A stretch of DNA of 64,000 bases from Orenia marismortui DSM 5156 (lineage in GTDB: Bacteria; Bacillota; Halanaerobiia; Halobacteroidales; Halobacteroidaceae). Every line of letters begins with the position of its first letter. Position 1 is the first letter of the stretch. The position numbers and the translations under genes are program-made. The stretch lies in contig NZ_KB900621.1 in assembly GCF_000379025.1 (NCBI RefSeq), positions 96,336 to 160,335 on the forward strand. Direction: 5' to 3'. Under the pieces are notes generated by a model. That model made no database searches. It was not told the origin of the DNA and worked only from the letters and a program-made list of their open reading frames with translations. This document shows, in pieces, positions 7,760 to 17,244 of this stretch.

Positions 7760-8362
7760 ATGCATGGGTATTATGGATGTGTCAATACAGGTTGGCTAGA
7801 ACTAGTTACAGGAGTTATGTTTTCTGGAAAGAGTAGCGAGTTAATTAGAAGAATAGAAAGAGCTGTTATTGCTAAACAAGAGGTATTAGTCTTTAAACCA
7901 AGCATAGATAATAGGTATAGTGATACCGAAATAGCAACACATAATGGGATTACTATAAAAGCTCAGATTGTTGATAATATTAGTCAGATTAGAAGAATAA
8001 TAAAAGAGGAGAGTCAGCAAAAGGAGATAGATGTAGTAGCTATTGATGAAGGACAATTCTTTTCAAATGATATTATTTCATTAGCAGATGAATTGGCTGA
8101 AGATGGTTATCGGGTTATTATAGCTGGACTAGATACTGATTTTGCTGGAAGGGGTTTTGGGCCTATTCCAGAATTAATGGCAAGAGCAGAATATGTTAGC
8201 AAATTACATGCAGTTTGTGTTAAATGCTCTAATCCAGCTACTAGAAATCAAAGGTTAATTGACGGAAAACCGGCAAGTATTAATGATCCAATTGTAGTAG
8301 TAGGTGCTGATGAGAAGTATGAGCCTCGTTGTCGTGCTTGCCACCAATTAAAGAAAGGTTAG
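7760..8362 (+). CDS. tdk: Thymidine kinase
   Basis: Type II thymidine kinase (200 aa), phosphorylating thymidine to dTMP in the salvage pathway. The P-loop GVMFSGKS spans residues 18-25, the catalytic glutamate lies in DEGQFF (Glu97), and the zinc lasso has CVKC (153, 156) and CRAC (191, 194). Length and order match the family. The start ATG follows AAGGGG. It overlaps the convergent P1-peptidase gene by 4 bp at the 3' end, with no terminator between them. Confidence 0.95.
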   Translation: MHGYYGCVNTGWLELVTGVMFSGKSSELIRRIERAVIAKQEVLVFKPSIDNRYSDTEIATHNGITIKAQIVDNISQIRRIIKEESQQKEIDVVAIDEGQFFSNDIISLADELAEDGYRVIIAGLDTDFAGRGFGPIPELMARAEYVSKLHAVCVKCSNPATRNQRLIDGKPASINDPIVVVGADEKYEPRCRACHQLKKG

Positions 8363-9276
8363 CCTAGATTAACTGCTTGAATGGCTTTTACAATTGCTCT
8401 TCCCATCACATCACTAGCGGCAGTAGCCAGTAAGTTAATATCGATATTTTTATGCCCAGTGCTCATAGCAAAGATAGTATCTCCATCTAACATAGTATGG
8501 ACAGGATTAATATGCTTTGCATAACCATTATGAGCTACTTGGGCTATTTTTGTAGCTTCTGCTTTACTTAGTTTGGCATTAGTTGCAATAACTCCAATAG
8601 TTGTATTCTTTCCAAAGCCTTTAATTTTTTTCTTTTTCATTGCTTGATAAGTGTTAATGAATCTACCCTCATCATCTTGGCAACCAGCAATTATATCTCC
8701 TTTATGATTATAAATATCACCAAAAGCATTTAGTCCAACAATAGCTCCGATATAGATATCATTATTCAATTTGAGGCTGGAACTTCCTAATCCGCTAGGA
8801 GTAGCATGTTTTTGTCCTAATAGCTTTCCTACAGTACATCCCATTCCAACGCCTACTTTTCCAAGACGTTTTTCATTAGAGGAGGCAGCTTTTACAGCAT
8901 GATACCCCATCTTGAAATTTGGTCTAATTGTAGGATCACCTACCCCTAAATCAAAGAGAACAGCAGTTGGAATTATGGGTACCTTTGTAACTCCGACATC
9001 AAATCCAATATTAGCTTCTTCTAAAGCAGACATTGCCCCATCAGCAGCTGCTAAACCAAAAGCACTACCACCTGATAATAAGATGGCATTTACTTTTTCA
9101 ATCATATTAATCGGGTTTAATAAATCTGTTTCTCTAGTTCCTGGAGCAGAACCTCTTACATCTACTCCAGCTACTGCTCCTTCTTCTGCTAATATTATTG
9201 TACATCCAGTCATTCCATCCTTGTTATGTGCATGGCCAACTTTAATTCCTGGAATATCAGTAATATAATCTTTCAT
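8359..9276 (-). CDS. P1 family peptidase (DmpA/BapA-like aminopeptidase)
   Basis: Member of peptidase family S58, an Ntn-type fold in which the proenzyme cleaves itself. Characteristic segments are SAPGTRETDLL near residue 43, LLSGGSAFGLAAADG near residue 68, and NTTIGVIATNAKLSK near residue 225, where a Thr at the predicted cleavage site would become the N-terminal nucleophile (Ser in DmpA). No signal peptide is seen, so it is probably cytoplasmic. The start ATG follows AAGGAGG. It is convergent with tdk and divergent from nothing close by; lgt lies upstream on the same strand, 79 bp away. Natural substrate unknown. Confidence 0.8.
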   Translation of the reverse strand: MKDYITDIPGIKVGHAHNKDGMTGCTIILAEEGAVAGVDVRGSAPGTRETDLLNPINMIEKVNAILLSGGSAFGLAAADGAMSALEEANIGFDVGVTKVPIIPTAVLFDLGVGDPTIRPNFKMGYHAVKAASSNEKRLGKVGVGMGCTVGKLLGQKHATPSGLGSSSLKLNNDIYIGAIVGLNAFGDIYNHKGDIIAGCQDDEGRFINTYQAMKKKKIKGFGKNTTIGVIATNAKLSKAEATKIAQVAHNGYAKHINPVHTMLDGDTIFAMSTGHKNIDINLLATAASDVMGRAIVKAIQAVNLG

Positions 9277-9355
9277 GCTAACCTCCTTATATATGTATAT
9301 GAGTAGAAGCGTATAAGAAAAATATAATATTATCTAAATGATGAATTTACTTTCT

Positions 9356-10138
9356 TTATTTTAACTTACGTTTATAATAACTTACACCAATAGAAGTTAT
9401 TATAATAAGAATACTAATAACTTGTGCTATGCGAAGTGGTCCTAACATTAAGCTATCTGTTCTCATGCCTTCGATAAAAAATCTTCCTAGGGAGTATAGG
9501 CTTATATAAGTTAAAAATACTTCTCCTTTTTTTAGAAAGCTCTGTTTCTTCCAATAGAAGAACAAAAATAAGAATATAGTTAAGTTCCAAATAGATTCAT
9601 ACAAGAAAGTAGGATGATAATAAATACCGTTTATATTCATCTGTTCTATGATCCAAGTAGGTAAGTGTAAACCTTCCAAAAATGATTTACTTACTGGGCC
9701 ACCATGAGCTTCTTGATTCATAAAGTTTCCCCAGCGTCCAATAGCCTGTCCTAAGATAAGACTAGGAGCTGTGACATCTGCTAATGTCCAGAAATTAACT
9801 TTATTTTTCTTGGTAAAAATTATAGCAGCTATAATTGATCCAATTAAAGCTCCGTGTATTGCTATACCTCCATGCCAAATAGCAATTATCTTATCAGGGT
9901 TATATCTATAATAATCCCATTCAAAAATGACATAATAAATACGTGCACATACAATAGCAAAGGGTATAGCTAAAATTACTAAATCAAGAACAAGGTCAGG
10001 GTTCATTTTTCTTCTTTCGGCTTCTTTGCTTGCCAAAATAAGTCCAAATAATACTGCTGAAGCCATAATAATTCCATACCAATAAACTTTTAATGGACCT
10101 AAGCTAAATGCAATAGGATCTAAAAAGCTTGAATTCAT
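9356..10138 (-). CDS. lgt: Prolipoprotein diacylglyceryl transferase
   Basis: Integral membrane enzyme (260 aa, about seven membrane segments) that transfers diacylglycerol from phosphatidylglycerol to the lipobox Cys of prolipoproteins. The family signature [14 protein letters not shown] is near residue 135 and the essential HGGIAIHG loop near residue 90. It would act on lipoproteins such as GerC at 40.6 kb. The start ATG follows AAAGGAGG. It is divergently oriented from rex. Confidence 0.95.
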   Translation of the reverse strand: MNSSFLDPIAFSLGPLKVYWYGIIMASAVLFGLILASKEAERRKMNPDLVLDLVILAIPFAIVCARIYYVIFEWDYYRYNPDKIIAIWHGGIAIHGALIGSIIAAIIFTKKNKVNFWTLADVTAPSLILGQAIGRWGNFMNQEAHGGPVSKSFLEGLHLPTWIIEQMNINGIYYHPTFLYESIWNLTIFLFLFFYWKKQSFLKKGEVFLTYISLYSLGRFFIEGMRTDSLMLGPLRIAQVISILIIITSIGVSYYKRKLK

Positions 10139-10318
10139 GATTATTTTCCTCCTTTGATTTGACCATGATTAACTTTAAGATTATAATAAAATTAAATGAT
10201 AGTCAAGTTGCAATATACACTAATTTCCATTTTGGAACTGATTTATATTATTACATAAGAATCATTTATATTAATATGATTTATAAAAAGAATAATTAGA
10301 GGAAGGAAGGGATTGATT

Positions 10319-10942
10319 ATGAAAAATATAACGACTCCAACCACTACTATAGAAAGGTTGCCACTGTATTATAGATATTTAGAAAAGGTCAATAGTGAGG
10401 GGATAGAAGTTATATCTTCTAAACAGTTGGGCGATGGTTTGGGAATACCATCAACTCAAGTTAGAAAAGATTTATCTTATTATGGTGAGTTTGGCAGAAG
10501 AGGGGTAGGCTATGAGGTAGATGTGCTAATGAAAAATTTAAAAAAAATACTGGGGCTAAATAATAATTGGGAGATTGTTCTTGTAGGAGCAGGTAATTTG
10601 GGTCAGGCTCTAGTTAATTATGGAGGCTTTAAAAAGTTAGGATTAAATATAAATTATGTTTTAGATATTGCACCAGATGAAATTGAAGGTAATTTAGATG
10701 AGATTGAGATATATCCAATGGAGAAATTAAACGAAGTGATAAAAGATAACAATATAAAAATAGCTATTATTGCTGTGCCAGCAGAGGGAGCACAAGAAGT
10801 TGCTAATAAATTGATTGAGTCTGGTGTTGAAGCAATTTGGAATTTTGCACCTACTCATTTAAAGCTTCCTGAAGATATAAAGGTTAGAGATGAAGATTTA
10901 TCAATTGGGCTGATTAGTTTATCTTATTATTTGTCAAATTAG
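10319..10942 (+). CDS. rex: Redox-sensing transcriptional repressor Rex
   Basis: NADH/NAD+-responsive repressor of fermentation and respiration genes. It has an N-terminal winged helix (residues ~10-80, with QVRKDLSYYGEFGRRGVGYEV) and a C-terminal Rossmann domain with VGAGNLGQAL. Length (~207 aa) is typical. The ATG at 10319 sits 8 nt after AAGG; an upstream in-frame TTG at 10313 is less likely. It is monocistronic. No clear Rex operator (TTGTGAAnnnnTTCACAA type) was found by eye in the window, so its local targets are unknown. Confidence 0.93.
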   Translation: MKNITTPTTTIERLPLYYRYLEKVNSEGIEVISSKQLGDGLGIPSTQVRKDLSYYGEFGRRGVGYEVDVLMKNLKKILGLNNNWEIVLVGAGNLGQALVNYGGFKKLGLNINYVLDIAPDEIEGNLDEIEIYPMEKLNEVIKDNNIKIAIIAVPAEGAQEVANKLIESGVEAIWNFAPTHLKLPEDIKVRDEDLSIGLISLSYYLSN

Positions 10943-10943
10943 A

Positions 10944-11108
10944 TATATAGTCATCAAAGGTTAGAATGAAATCTAAATCTATATTTATAGAAAGAGATTA
11001 AGAGATTTTAGTAACCAGTAAGTAATTTAACTTGTTAGCTGTTACTTGTCACTTGTTGCTGTCTTTTTATAGTCATTAAATTTCTTTTTAGTTTTGGATA
11101 ATTATATA
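10944..11108. repeat. Heptad-phased palindromic MITE-like element (copy 3)
   Basis: Imperfect terminal inverted repeats (TATATAGTCATCAAAG at the left, matching the complement of the right end TTTGGATAATTATATA) flank a core of 7-bp units: AGTAACC, AGTAAGT, then CTTGTTA, GCTGTTA, CTTGTCA, CTTGTTG. It belongs to the same family as the elements at 17845, 29300, 32926, 42117 and 55249. It starts 2 bp after the rex stop codon and encodes no protein. Confidence 0.65.
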
Positions 11109-11156
11109 GTTTTATTTTTAAAATTTTGATAAAAAAGAAAAAATTATAGTAATATC

Positions 11157-11194
11157 AAAAACTAGAGATATGAATTCATATCTCTAGTTTTTTT
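11157..11194 (+). terminator. Terminator-like perfect palindrome
   Basis: AAAACTAGAGATATGAA and its exact complement are followed by Ts. It lies 215 bp after rex, beyond the repeat element, and probably ended rex transcription before the repeat was inserted. Confidence 0.75.
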
Positions 11195-11304
11195 AAAATT
11201 ATTTGGAAATTAAGAAGGTATATACAAGTAAATATAGAAATTTAATAACATGTTATTGAATTATTAAAAATCTACTATTATAAAAAATTATTCTAAAGAA
11301 TGGG

Positions 11305-12981
11305 GTGATTCAACTGTTTAATAAATCTGGGGCTAAAAGTAAGAAGCATTTTAAGGGAAATACAATCTTTAATAAATTATTATCAATTTTATTAGGGATA
11401 ACTCTTATAATTACTATTCTAATAGGTTCTTTTTCCTACTTTAATTTTAAAGGATCCTTATTAGACACATCTAAAAAGCAATTAATGATGATTGCTAGAT
11501 CAACGGCTTCTAATATGCATAGAATTGTTGAAAACTCAATGAGAAATAAGAGGGCAGATCAAATTAAGCCAGCTATGATTTTATTTATGAATATGACTGA
11601 TTTAACAGAAACGTTGACCAATATTACCCGTGAAGTATTTGAACCATTAAATTTAAAGGGAAATATATTTGTTCTTGATAAAGATGGAAAGGTTTTGATG
11701 CATAGTCGTTCAGATAATAAGGTTGAAAGTTATGCTGATAATGAATTCTTTAAAGTTATTTCTGAAGATAAGAGAAATAAGATCACTTATGATACAGAGG
11801 ATCAAAGTAAAGGCTTAGCTAGGGTATCAACTAGTGACTATGTTGAAAGAAGTGAAAATGGTATTGAATATACAGCAGCATATGCTAAAATAGCTTCTTT
11901 AGACTGGACAGTTGTTGTAGATGCAGAAACAGAAGATATTGTAGCTGCTGCTCATAAGGTTAGAAATATTGTTGTTCTATTAGGGATTATTGCTATATTA
12001 GTTGTTGGTTTGATTGCTGCTTGGTTAGCAAAGAGATTATCTAATCCACTTAAGAAGACTGTTGAAGGTATGAAGAAAATGGCTAAGGGTGATTTTACAG
12101 CCACTTTAGATATTGATCGCAAAGATGAATTAGGTATGTTAGCAACTAGTTTCAATAAGATGAGTGAACAACAATCTAAGATGATTAATGATATCAAGGG
12201 CATTATAGATAGTTTAAATTCTTCTAGTAGTGAGTTAACAGTAACTTTAGATGATTTTACCCATGATGTAAACTCTACTTTGGATCAGGTTAATAAAATA
12301 TCCGCTTCTACTCAACAGGTATCAGCAAGTAGTGAACAAGTAGGTTCAATGGCAGAACAGACTAAGGATATTGTTGGTGATGGTAACAAAGCAATTAAAC
12401 TTGTTGTAGAACAGATGGCTAAGATAAAGCAGACAGTAGAGAATTCAGTTGAGGTAATTGGCAATCTAGATAAGAAATCATTGCAAATTGGTGAAATTGT
12501 AGAATTAATTACTTCAATTTCTGAGCAGACTAATTTATTAGCATTAAATGCTGCTATTGAGGCGGCTAGAGCAGGCGAGGCAGGAAAAGGATTTGCTGTT
12601 GTAGCAGATGAAATTAGAGATTTAGCAAGTCAATCTGCCAGGGCAGCAGATAAGATACAGGGCTTAATTGGTGAAACTCAGGATGAATCTGATAAGGCAG
12701 TGGAAGCGATTCAAAAAGGAACCGAAGAAGTAGAAAATGGTGAAAAGGTTATTAGTAGAGCTGGTAAGGCTTTTGAAGGTATTAAAGAGGCAACAAATGA
12801 AACAGCAATACAGATGGATGAAACTACTAGAGCTACTCAAGAATTAGCTGCTAGCGCTGGGGAAGTAGTTAAGGTGGTGGGTGATTTAGAAGAGATTTCA
12901 AGGGCAATTTCAAATACATCTACTGATTTAGATAATAAAGCTGAAAAATTAGAAAATATGATTTCACAATTTAAGGTTTAA
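11305..12981 (+). CDS. Methyl-accepting chemotaxis protein
   Basis: Transmembrane chemoreceptor (~558 aa). Order: TM1 (~residues 25-50), extracellular single-Cache-like sensor (~50-215), TM2 (~220-240), HAMP (~240-295), cytoplasmic signalling coiled coil ending at 558. The hairpin tip [23 protein letters not shown] binds CheA and CheW. No C-terminal CheR-tethering pentapeptide is seen. The listed start is a GTG inside GGGGTG; the codon 8 nt downstream of the SD core is CTG at 11314, so the true start may be there. A cheR gene converges from the right across a shared terminator. Ligand unknown. Confidence 0.88.
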   Translation: MIQLFNKSGAKSKKHFKGNTIFNKLLSILLGITLIITILIGSFSYFNFKGSLLDTSKKQLMMIARSTASNMHRIVENSMRNKRADQIKPAMILFMNMTDLTETLTNITREVFEPLNLKGNIFVLDKDGKVLMHSRSDNKVESYADNEFFKVISEDKRNKITYDTEDQSKGLARVSTSDYVERSENGIEYTAAYAKIASLDWTVVVDAETEDIVAAAHKVRNIVVLLGIIAILVVGLIAAWLAKRLSNPLKKTVEGMKKMAKGDFTATLDIDRKDELGMLATSFNKMSEQQSKMINDIKGIIDSLNSSSSELTVTLDDFTHDVNSTLDQVNKISASTQQVSASSEQVGSMAEQTKDIVGDGNKAIKLVVEQMAKIKQTVENSVEVIGNLDKKSLQIGEIVELITSISEQTNLLALNAAIEAARAGEAGKGFAVVADEIRDLASQSARAADKIQGLIGETQDESDKAVEAIQKGTEEVENGEKVISRAGKAFEGIKEATNETAIQMDETTRATQELAASAGEVVKVVGDLEEISRAISNTSTDLDNKAEKLENMISQFKV

Positions 12982-13020
12982 AAAATGAGAAATTGGGGGA
13001 ACCCAATTTCTCATTTTTTT
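12981..13020. terminator. Bidirectional terminator between the MCP gene and cheR
   Basis: Stem AAATGAGAAATTGGG with CCCAATTTCTCATTT and a GGAA loop, with A and T runs at the two ends, so it can stop transcription from both sides. Confidence 0.92.
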
Positions 13021-13792
13021 ACTGTTTCTTTTGATAAAATGAATTATATACTTTGTTTAAATTGAATTGATCTGGTTTAAGAAGGTATTCTGTATTACCC
13101 AAAAACAAGATACCGTCATTTACCAGAGAATTACTTAGTTTGGTTGTTAATTGATCCTTTACTTCTTTTGTAAAGTAGATAAATACATTTCTACATAGGA
13201 TAAGATCTAAGTTATTATCATATCTGTCTTTTAATAGATCAAGTCTACTAAATTGAACTCTACTCATAATTTTAGAATCTAGTTGATAATGGTCATCTTT
13301 TTTAGTAAAATACTTATTAAGAATCTCTTTTGGTACTTTTTTTAGGGCATTATCTTTATATTTTCCAGCTTTCGCTTCTGCTAATATACTAGGATCAATG
13401 TCTGTCGCTTTAATTTGATACCTGTTTGCTTTGATACCTAATTCATTAAGAATAATAGCTAAAGTATAAGCCTCACAACCATTAGATGCTGCAGCGCTCC
13501 AAATCTTAATCTTATTCTTCTTATTAAATAATTCTGGGAAAATTTTATTTTGTAAATATTCATAGTTTTTTGGATTCCGGAAAAATTCAGATGTATTAAT
13601 TGTCATATGCTCTAAAAAGGCTTCTTGAAAATCTGAATTACTACCAAGTTTATTCAAGCAACTTTTATAATCTTTTATATTGTGTTTTTTCATTAAATTA
13701 TTAATTCGCCTTTTAACTCGGTTTTCTTTATAGCTATTAAGGTCTAATTTGATTTTATTTGATGCTTTATCTAAAAATTCAGGGAATTTCAT
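13019..13792 (-). CDS. cheR: Chemotaxis protein methyltransferase CheR
   Basis: SAM-dependent methyltransferase (257 aa) that methylates glutamates of chemoreceptors. An all-alpha N-terminal domain (~1-75, with RRINNLM) precedes the catalytic domain; the SAM-binding segment IWSAAASNGCEAYTLA replaces the usual SAGCSTGEEPYS, and CRNVFIYF is conserved near residue 200. There is no C-terminal TPR extension. Start ATG follows AAGGAGG. It stands alone apart from the facing MCP gene; the other che genes are not in the window. Confidence 0.9.
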   Translation of the reverse strand: MKFPEFLDKASNKIKLDLNSYKENRVKRRINNLMKKHNIKDYKSCLNKLGSNSDFQEAFLEHMTINTSEFFRNPKNYEYLQNKIFPELFNKKNKIKIWSAAASNGCEAYTLAIILNELGIKANRYQIKATDIDPSILAEAKAGKYKDNALKKVPKEILNKYFTKKDDHYQLDSKIMSRVQFSRLDLLKDRYDNNLDLILCRNVFIYFTKEVKDQLTTKLSNSLVNDGILFLGNTEYLLKPDQFNLNKVYNSFYQKKQ

Positions 13793-13962
13793 TATTAACC
13801 TCCTTGGTAATATTTGTCACAACAGATATAATATTATGTTTATTTTGTTTTATTTATTTAATATACTTGATATATTAATAGTTTCCTTTTGAATTCTTTA
13901 AATCCTTTTTTTAATAGAGAAATAATCAAAATTGTTATTTTAATTTATATATATTAAAGGAG

Positions 13963-14766
13963 ATGATTGTAATTAGTTTAGAAGTATGTACTTTAGCCAG
14001 TGGTAGCTCTGGTAATGCTATCTATATAGGCTCTAAAAATAATAAAATATTAGTTGATGCTGGGTTAAGTGGAAAGAGGATTAATAATAAATTGAAGGAA
14101 ATTAATTTAAATGTGAATGAGTTAGATGCAATCTTAATCACTCATGAACATAATGACCATATTCAAGGAGCAGGAGTTCTGTCTAGAAGATGTGATTTGC
14201 CTATTTATGCAAGCAAAGGCACTTGGGAAGAAGCTGAGTCTAAGTTAGGAAACATAGCTGATAAGAATAAATTTATTATTGATACTAATGGTTTTGATAT
14301 TGGCGACTGTTATATTAATCCTTTTAATATCTCTCATGATGCGAAGGAACCTGTTGGTTATGCTATTACTTCAGAAAAAGCTAAAGTAGCTATAGCTACT
14401 GATATGGGTGAGATTACCCAAGAAGTAAAATCTCAAATTATTGATTCTGATTTAGTTGTATTAGAATCAAACCATGATTTAGAAATGCTAAAGATAGGTC
14501 CTTACCCTTGGTCACTTAAGAAGAGAGTGATGGGGGTTAAAGGTCATTTATCAAATGATGATGCAGGGGCTGCAGTAGTGGAATTAGCTCAAAATGCTGT
14601 TTCTCGTATATTATTAGCTCATTTAAGCAAAGATAATAATGTGCCTGAATTGGCTTATCTGACTATCAAAAATATGCTTGTTGATGCAGGTATTAAGTTA
14701 GACAAAGATATAAAGCTAGGTTTTGCTTTACAAGATAAGGTTAGCCCTCTCTATCAAGTTGGCTAA
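13963..14766 (+). CDS. walJ: MBL-fold metallohydrolase WalJ/YycJ
   Basis: Metallo-beta-lactamase-fold protein (~267 aa) of the YycJ/WalJ group, which is linked to cell-wall and DNA-metabolism phenotypes in Bacilli. LASGSSGNA near the N-terminus, HEHNDH near residue 64 and SHD near residue 126 form the metal site. The ATG at 13963 overlaps the SD GGAGATG; the codon at normal spacing is ATT at 13972, which also gives a protein beginning like Bacillus YycJ (xSLxxxxLASGSxGN). It starts the conserved block walJ-htrA-rlmH. The walRKHI genes that precede it in Bacilli are missing here. Confidence 0.88.
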   Translation: MIVISLEVCTLASGSSGNAIYIGSKNNKILVDAGLSGKRINNKLKEINLNVNELDAILITHEHNDHIQGAGVLSRRCDLPIYASKGTWEEAESKLGNIADKNKFIIDTNGFDIGDCYINPFNISHDAKEPVGYAITSEKAKVAIATDMGEITQEVKSQIIDSDLVVLESNHDLEMLKIGPYPWSLKKRVMGVKGHLSNDDAGAAVVELAQNAVSRILLAHLSKDNNVPELAYLTIKNMLVDAGIKLDKDIKLGFALQDKVSPLYQVG

Positions 14767-14786
14767 ATTAAAAAGAGGTGAAAATG

Positions 14787-15974
14787 ATGGAATTATTCTC
14801 TCAAAATGATTATTATGAGCATAAATCTACTATTAAATCCTATATTATTATTGCAATAATGGGTATATTATTGGGTGTAAGCTTAATTTATTTTTTTTCT
14901 CAACAGACAACTGCTAGTATGGAAAAGGAAAAAGAACTAGGAGAAGTAATTCAAAATTCTAATTTAAAAGATAAGGAAGAAACAAATCAAGATCTACCTA
15001 AGCAACAAGAAGTAATTTCTAAAGAGGGGAATTTGAATGTAATTGACGTGGTAAAGAAAGTTGGACCTGGAATAGTAAAAATAAAAACTGTGAGAGAACG
15101 GATAATTTATGATTTTTTTGCCCGTAAAACTGAACAGCAGGTTGAAGGAGAAGGTTCAGGAGTTATTCTTAATCAAGAAGGGTATATCATTACTAATAAT
15201 CACGTAGTTGAAGGTGCTAATAAGATTAAAGTAATTCTTCCCAAAAATGATCAAGAATATTTGGGAGAAGTAATAGGTCGTGATCCTGTAACAGATTTAG
15301 CAGTAGTGAAGATAGAGACAAATAAGGATATTTTACCTAGAGTAAATTTTGGAGATTCTAGTAACTTAGAAGTTGGGGAATTAGCCATTGCTATTGGTAA
15401 TCCCTATGGCTTTTCTAATACTGTAACAACTGGAGTGATTAGTGCTTTAGGTAGAGACCTGCCTATACAAGAAGGTGTAGAGTTAACTAATATGATTCAA
15501 ACTGATGCTGCTATTAACCCAGGAAATAGTGGTGGTGCATTATTAAATAGTCAGGGTAAAGTTGTAGGAATTAATACTGCTATTATTAGACAAGCTCAAG
15601 GATTAGGCTTTGCTATCCCAATAAATACTGCTAAAGATATAGCTAATAAATTAATTAAGAATGGTAAGATTATTAGGCCTTGGATTGGAATCTATGGTGG
15701 TGATATAACTCCTGATATAGCTAAAGAGTATGGTCTTGATTATGAATATGGGGTATATATTGCTAGAGTTATAGAAAATAGTCCTGCTGATAAAGCAGGT
15801 TTAGAGCAAGGTGATATAATCACCCTAATAGAAGAACAGCAAGTTGAAGGAATGGATAGATTAAAAGATATTTTGAAAAGTTATGATATAAATGATAAGA
15901 TTACTTTATTAGTTCATCGAGAAAATAAAACTTTTAACCTTAGATTGAGATTAGAAGAACGACCAATAGAATAG
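14787..15974 (+). CDS. Membrane-anchored HtrA-like serine protease
   Basis: DegP/HtrA-type quality-control protease outside the cytoplasmic membrane. An N-terminal anchor (~residues 17-37) is followed by a charged linker, a trypsin-like domain with His139, Asp170 and Ser248 (GNSGGAL), and one C-terminal PDZ domain (~290-390). The ATG at 14787 is 8 nt after GAGG and is preferred to the GTG at 14778 within the SD. It follows walJ by about 20 bp and precedes rlmH, the same order as yycJ-yyxA-rlmH in Bacillus. Confidence 0.9.
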   Translation: MELFSQNDYYEHKSTIKSYIIIAIMGILLGVSLIYFFSQQTTASMEKEKELGEVIQNSNLKDKEETNQDLPKQQEVISKEGNLNVIDVVKKVGPGIVKIKTVRERIIYDFFARKTEQQVEGEGSGVILNQEGYIITNNHVVEGANKIKVILPKNDQEYLGEVIGRDPVTDLAVVKIETNKDILPRVNFGDSSNLEVGELAIAIGNPYGFSNTVTTGVISALGRDLPIQEGVELTNMIQTDAAINPGNSGGALLNSQGKVVGINTAIIRQAQGLGFAIPINTAKDIANKLIKNGKIIRPWIGIYGGDITPDIAKEYGLDYEYGVYIARVIENSPADKAGLEQGDIITLIEEQQVEGMDRLKDILKSYDINDKITLLVHRENKTFNLRLRLEERPIE

Positions 15975-15979
15975 AAAAT

Positions 15980-16010
15980 AAAAGGACTAGCTTTAAGCTA
16001 GTCTTTTATT
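15980..16010 (+). terminator. Terminator between htrA and rlmH
   Basis: Stem AAGGACTAGC with GCTAGTCTT around TTTAA, followed by TTATT. It probably gives partial termination within the conserved gene block. Confidence 0.8.
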
Positions 16011-16031
16011 AAGTTTTAAGGGGTGATGAAG

Positions 16032-16511
16032 GTGAATATTAAGGTGATTTCAGTAGGAAAGATTAAAGAAAATTATATTAATCAAGGCATTAATGAGTTT
16101 GTTAAGAGATTACAAAGACATGTAAATTTAGAGATTATAGAGGTTAAAGATGAACGGATATCAGGTAATTTGAGTTCCTCTGAGATGAATCAGGTTAAAG
16201 AAGAAGAGGCAGATAAAATTTTGGATAAGATAGATAATAGGTCTTATACCATAGCTTTAGATCCTCAAGGTAAGCCTATGACTTCAGAAGGATTAGCAAA
16301 ATCTATTAGTAATTTACAGGTTCAAGGCTATAGTAGTATCGAATTTATTATTGGTGGGGCATTAGGATTACATCAAAAAATAAGAGATACAGCAGATTAT
16401 GTTTTGAGTTTTTCTCATATGACCTTTACTCATCAGATGATTAGATTAATATTATTAGAACAGGTTTATCGTGCTTTTAAGATTATGAAGAATGAACCTT
16501 ATCATTTGTAG
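16032..16511 (+). CDS. rlmH: 23S rRNA (pseudouridine1915-N3)-methyltransferase RlmH
   Basis: SPOUT-family methyltransferase that modifies pseudouridine 1915 in helix 69 of 23S rRNA on assembled 70S ribosomes. The protein begins MNIKVISVGKIKENYI, contains IIGGALGLH near residue 107 and ends with the SHMTFTHQMIRLILLEQ and YRAF segments of the family. Starting at GTG 16032 (8 nt after GGGG) gives 159 residues, the standard length; the upstream GTG at 16023 overlaps the SD. Last gene of the walJ-htrA-rlmH block. Confidence 0.93.
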   Translation: MNIKVISVGKIKENYINQGINEFVKRLQRHVNLEIIEVKDERISGNLSSSEMNQVKEEEADKILDKIDNRSYTIALDPQGKPMTSEGLAKSISNLQVQGYSSIEFIIGGALGLHQKIRDTADYVLSFSHMTFTHQMIRLILLEQVYRAFKIMKNEPYHL

Positions 16512-16609
16512 GAAGGGTAGATTTATATAATCGATTGCAGGATAATATTTCTTTACAAAGAATAATTATTAATAGTACATAAGTATATATAATTTTAGGA
16601 GGTAAGATA

Positions 16610-17119
16610 ATGTTAGCAGAGAGATTATTAGAAGAATTGAATGAACAGCTAAGGTATGAATATGAATCAGCTCATTATTATTTAGCAATAGCAGCTTATT
16701 TTAAAGCTGAAGATCTAGAAGGTTTTGCTCATTTCTTTGAAATTCAAGCAGAAGAAGAGCGTTTTCATGCTCAAAAGTTTGCTAATTTTATTGATGAGAT
16801 GGGGGAGAGAGTTGTTATAAAAGCTCTTGGAGAGCCAAGAAATGAATTTGATTCTATTGCTGATGCAATTGAGTATGCTTTACACCATGAGGAAAGTGTT
16901 ACTAGACGAATCTATAAATTAATGGATATTGCTCAAGAAGAGAGCTGTTATCCAGCTATTAGTATGTTACAATGGTTTGTTGATGAGCAAGTTGAAGAGG
17001 AAGCAACAATGGATGGATTATTGAAGAAGGTAGAGAGAATTGGTGAGAATGGAAATGGAATTTATATGTTAGATAGTGAATTAGCTCAAAGAACTTTTAC
17101 TCCTCCTGCTGGAGAGTAA
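16610..17119 (+). CDS. Non-haem ferritin
   Basis: Bacterial FtnA-type iron-storage protein (169 aa) forming 24-mer cages. The ferroxidase site can be traced: Glu in helix A (YEYESAHYY), the EEERFHAQKF helix-B pair, and the later Glu and Gln residues of HHEESVT and WFVDEQVEEE. The start ATG follows TAGGAGG. It is monocistronic with a terminator. A short AATAATTATT palindrome lies 40 bp upstream and also occurs upstream of the ferritin-like gene at 1742, but this is weak evidence in AT-rich DNA. Confidence 0.92.
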   Translation: MLAERLLEELNEQLRYEYESAHYYLAIAAYFKAEDLEGFAHFFEIQAEEERFHAQKFANFIDEMGERVVIKALGEPRNEFDSIADAIEYALHHEESVTRRIYKLMDIAQEESCYPAISMLQWFVDEQVEEEATMDGLLKKVERIGENGNGIYMLDSELAQRTFTPPAGE

Positions 17120-17127
17120 CTAGATAG

Positions 17128-17163
17128 GAAGAACCTTCATTTTATATGGGGGTTCTTTTTATT
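17128..17163 (+). terminator. Terminator after ferritin
   Basis: AAGAACC pairs with GGTTCTT across a 13-nt AT-rich loop, followed by TTTATTT. Confidence 0.75.
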
Positions 17164-17174
17164 TGATTATTTTC

Positions 17175-17203
17175 TTGACAGCTACTATACCGAACGGTAT
17201 AAT
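17175..17203 (+). promoter_or_regulatory. Promoter of the TetR gene
   Basis: TTGACA (17175-17180), 17-bp spacer, TATAAT (17198-17203). The spacer and -10 box are covered by the operator palindrome at 17186-17201, so the repressor would block RNA polymerase directly. Confidence 0.85.
17186..17201. promoter_or_regulatory. TetR-family operator 1
   Basis: TATACCGAACGGTATA has ATACCG/CGGTAT arms, a common TetR/AcrR-type half-site. Its position over the gene's own promoter implies autorepression. Confidence 0.8.
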
Positions 17204-17244
17204 AAGTTTAAGGTTAATTAATGTTTTAGGAGGTGAAATATGGT

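Noticed and set aside
8912..9268. Plus-strand ORF of 118 codons
   Set aside because: It is antisense to the P1 peptidase gene, with no family features; a shadow frame.
10943..11108. Small ncRNA gene after rex
   Set aside because: The structure is explained by membership in the dispersed heptad repeat family with terminal inverted repeats.
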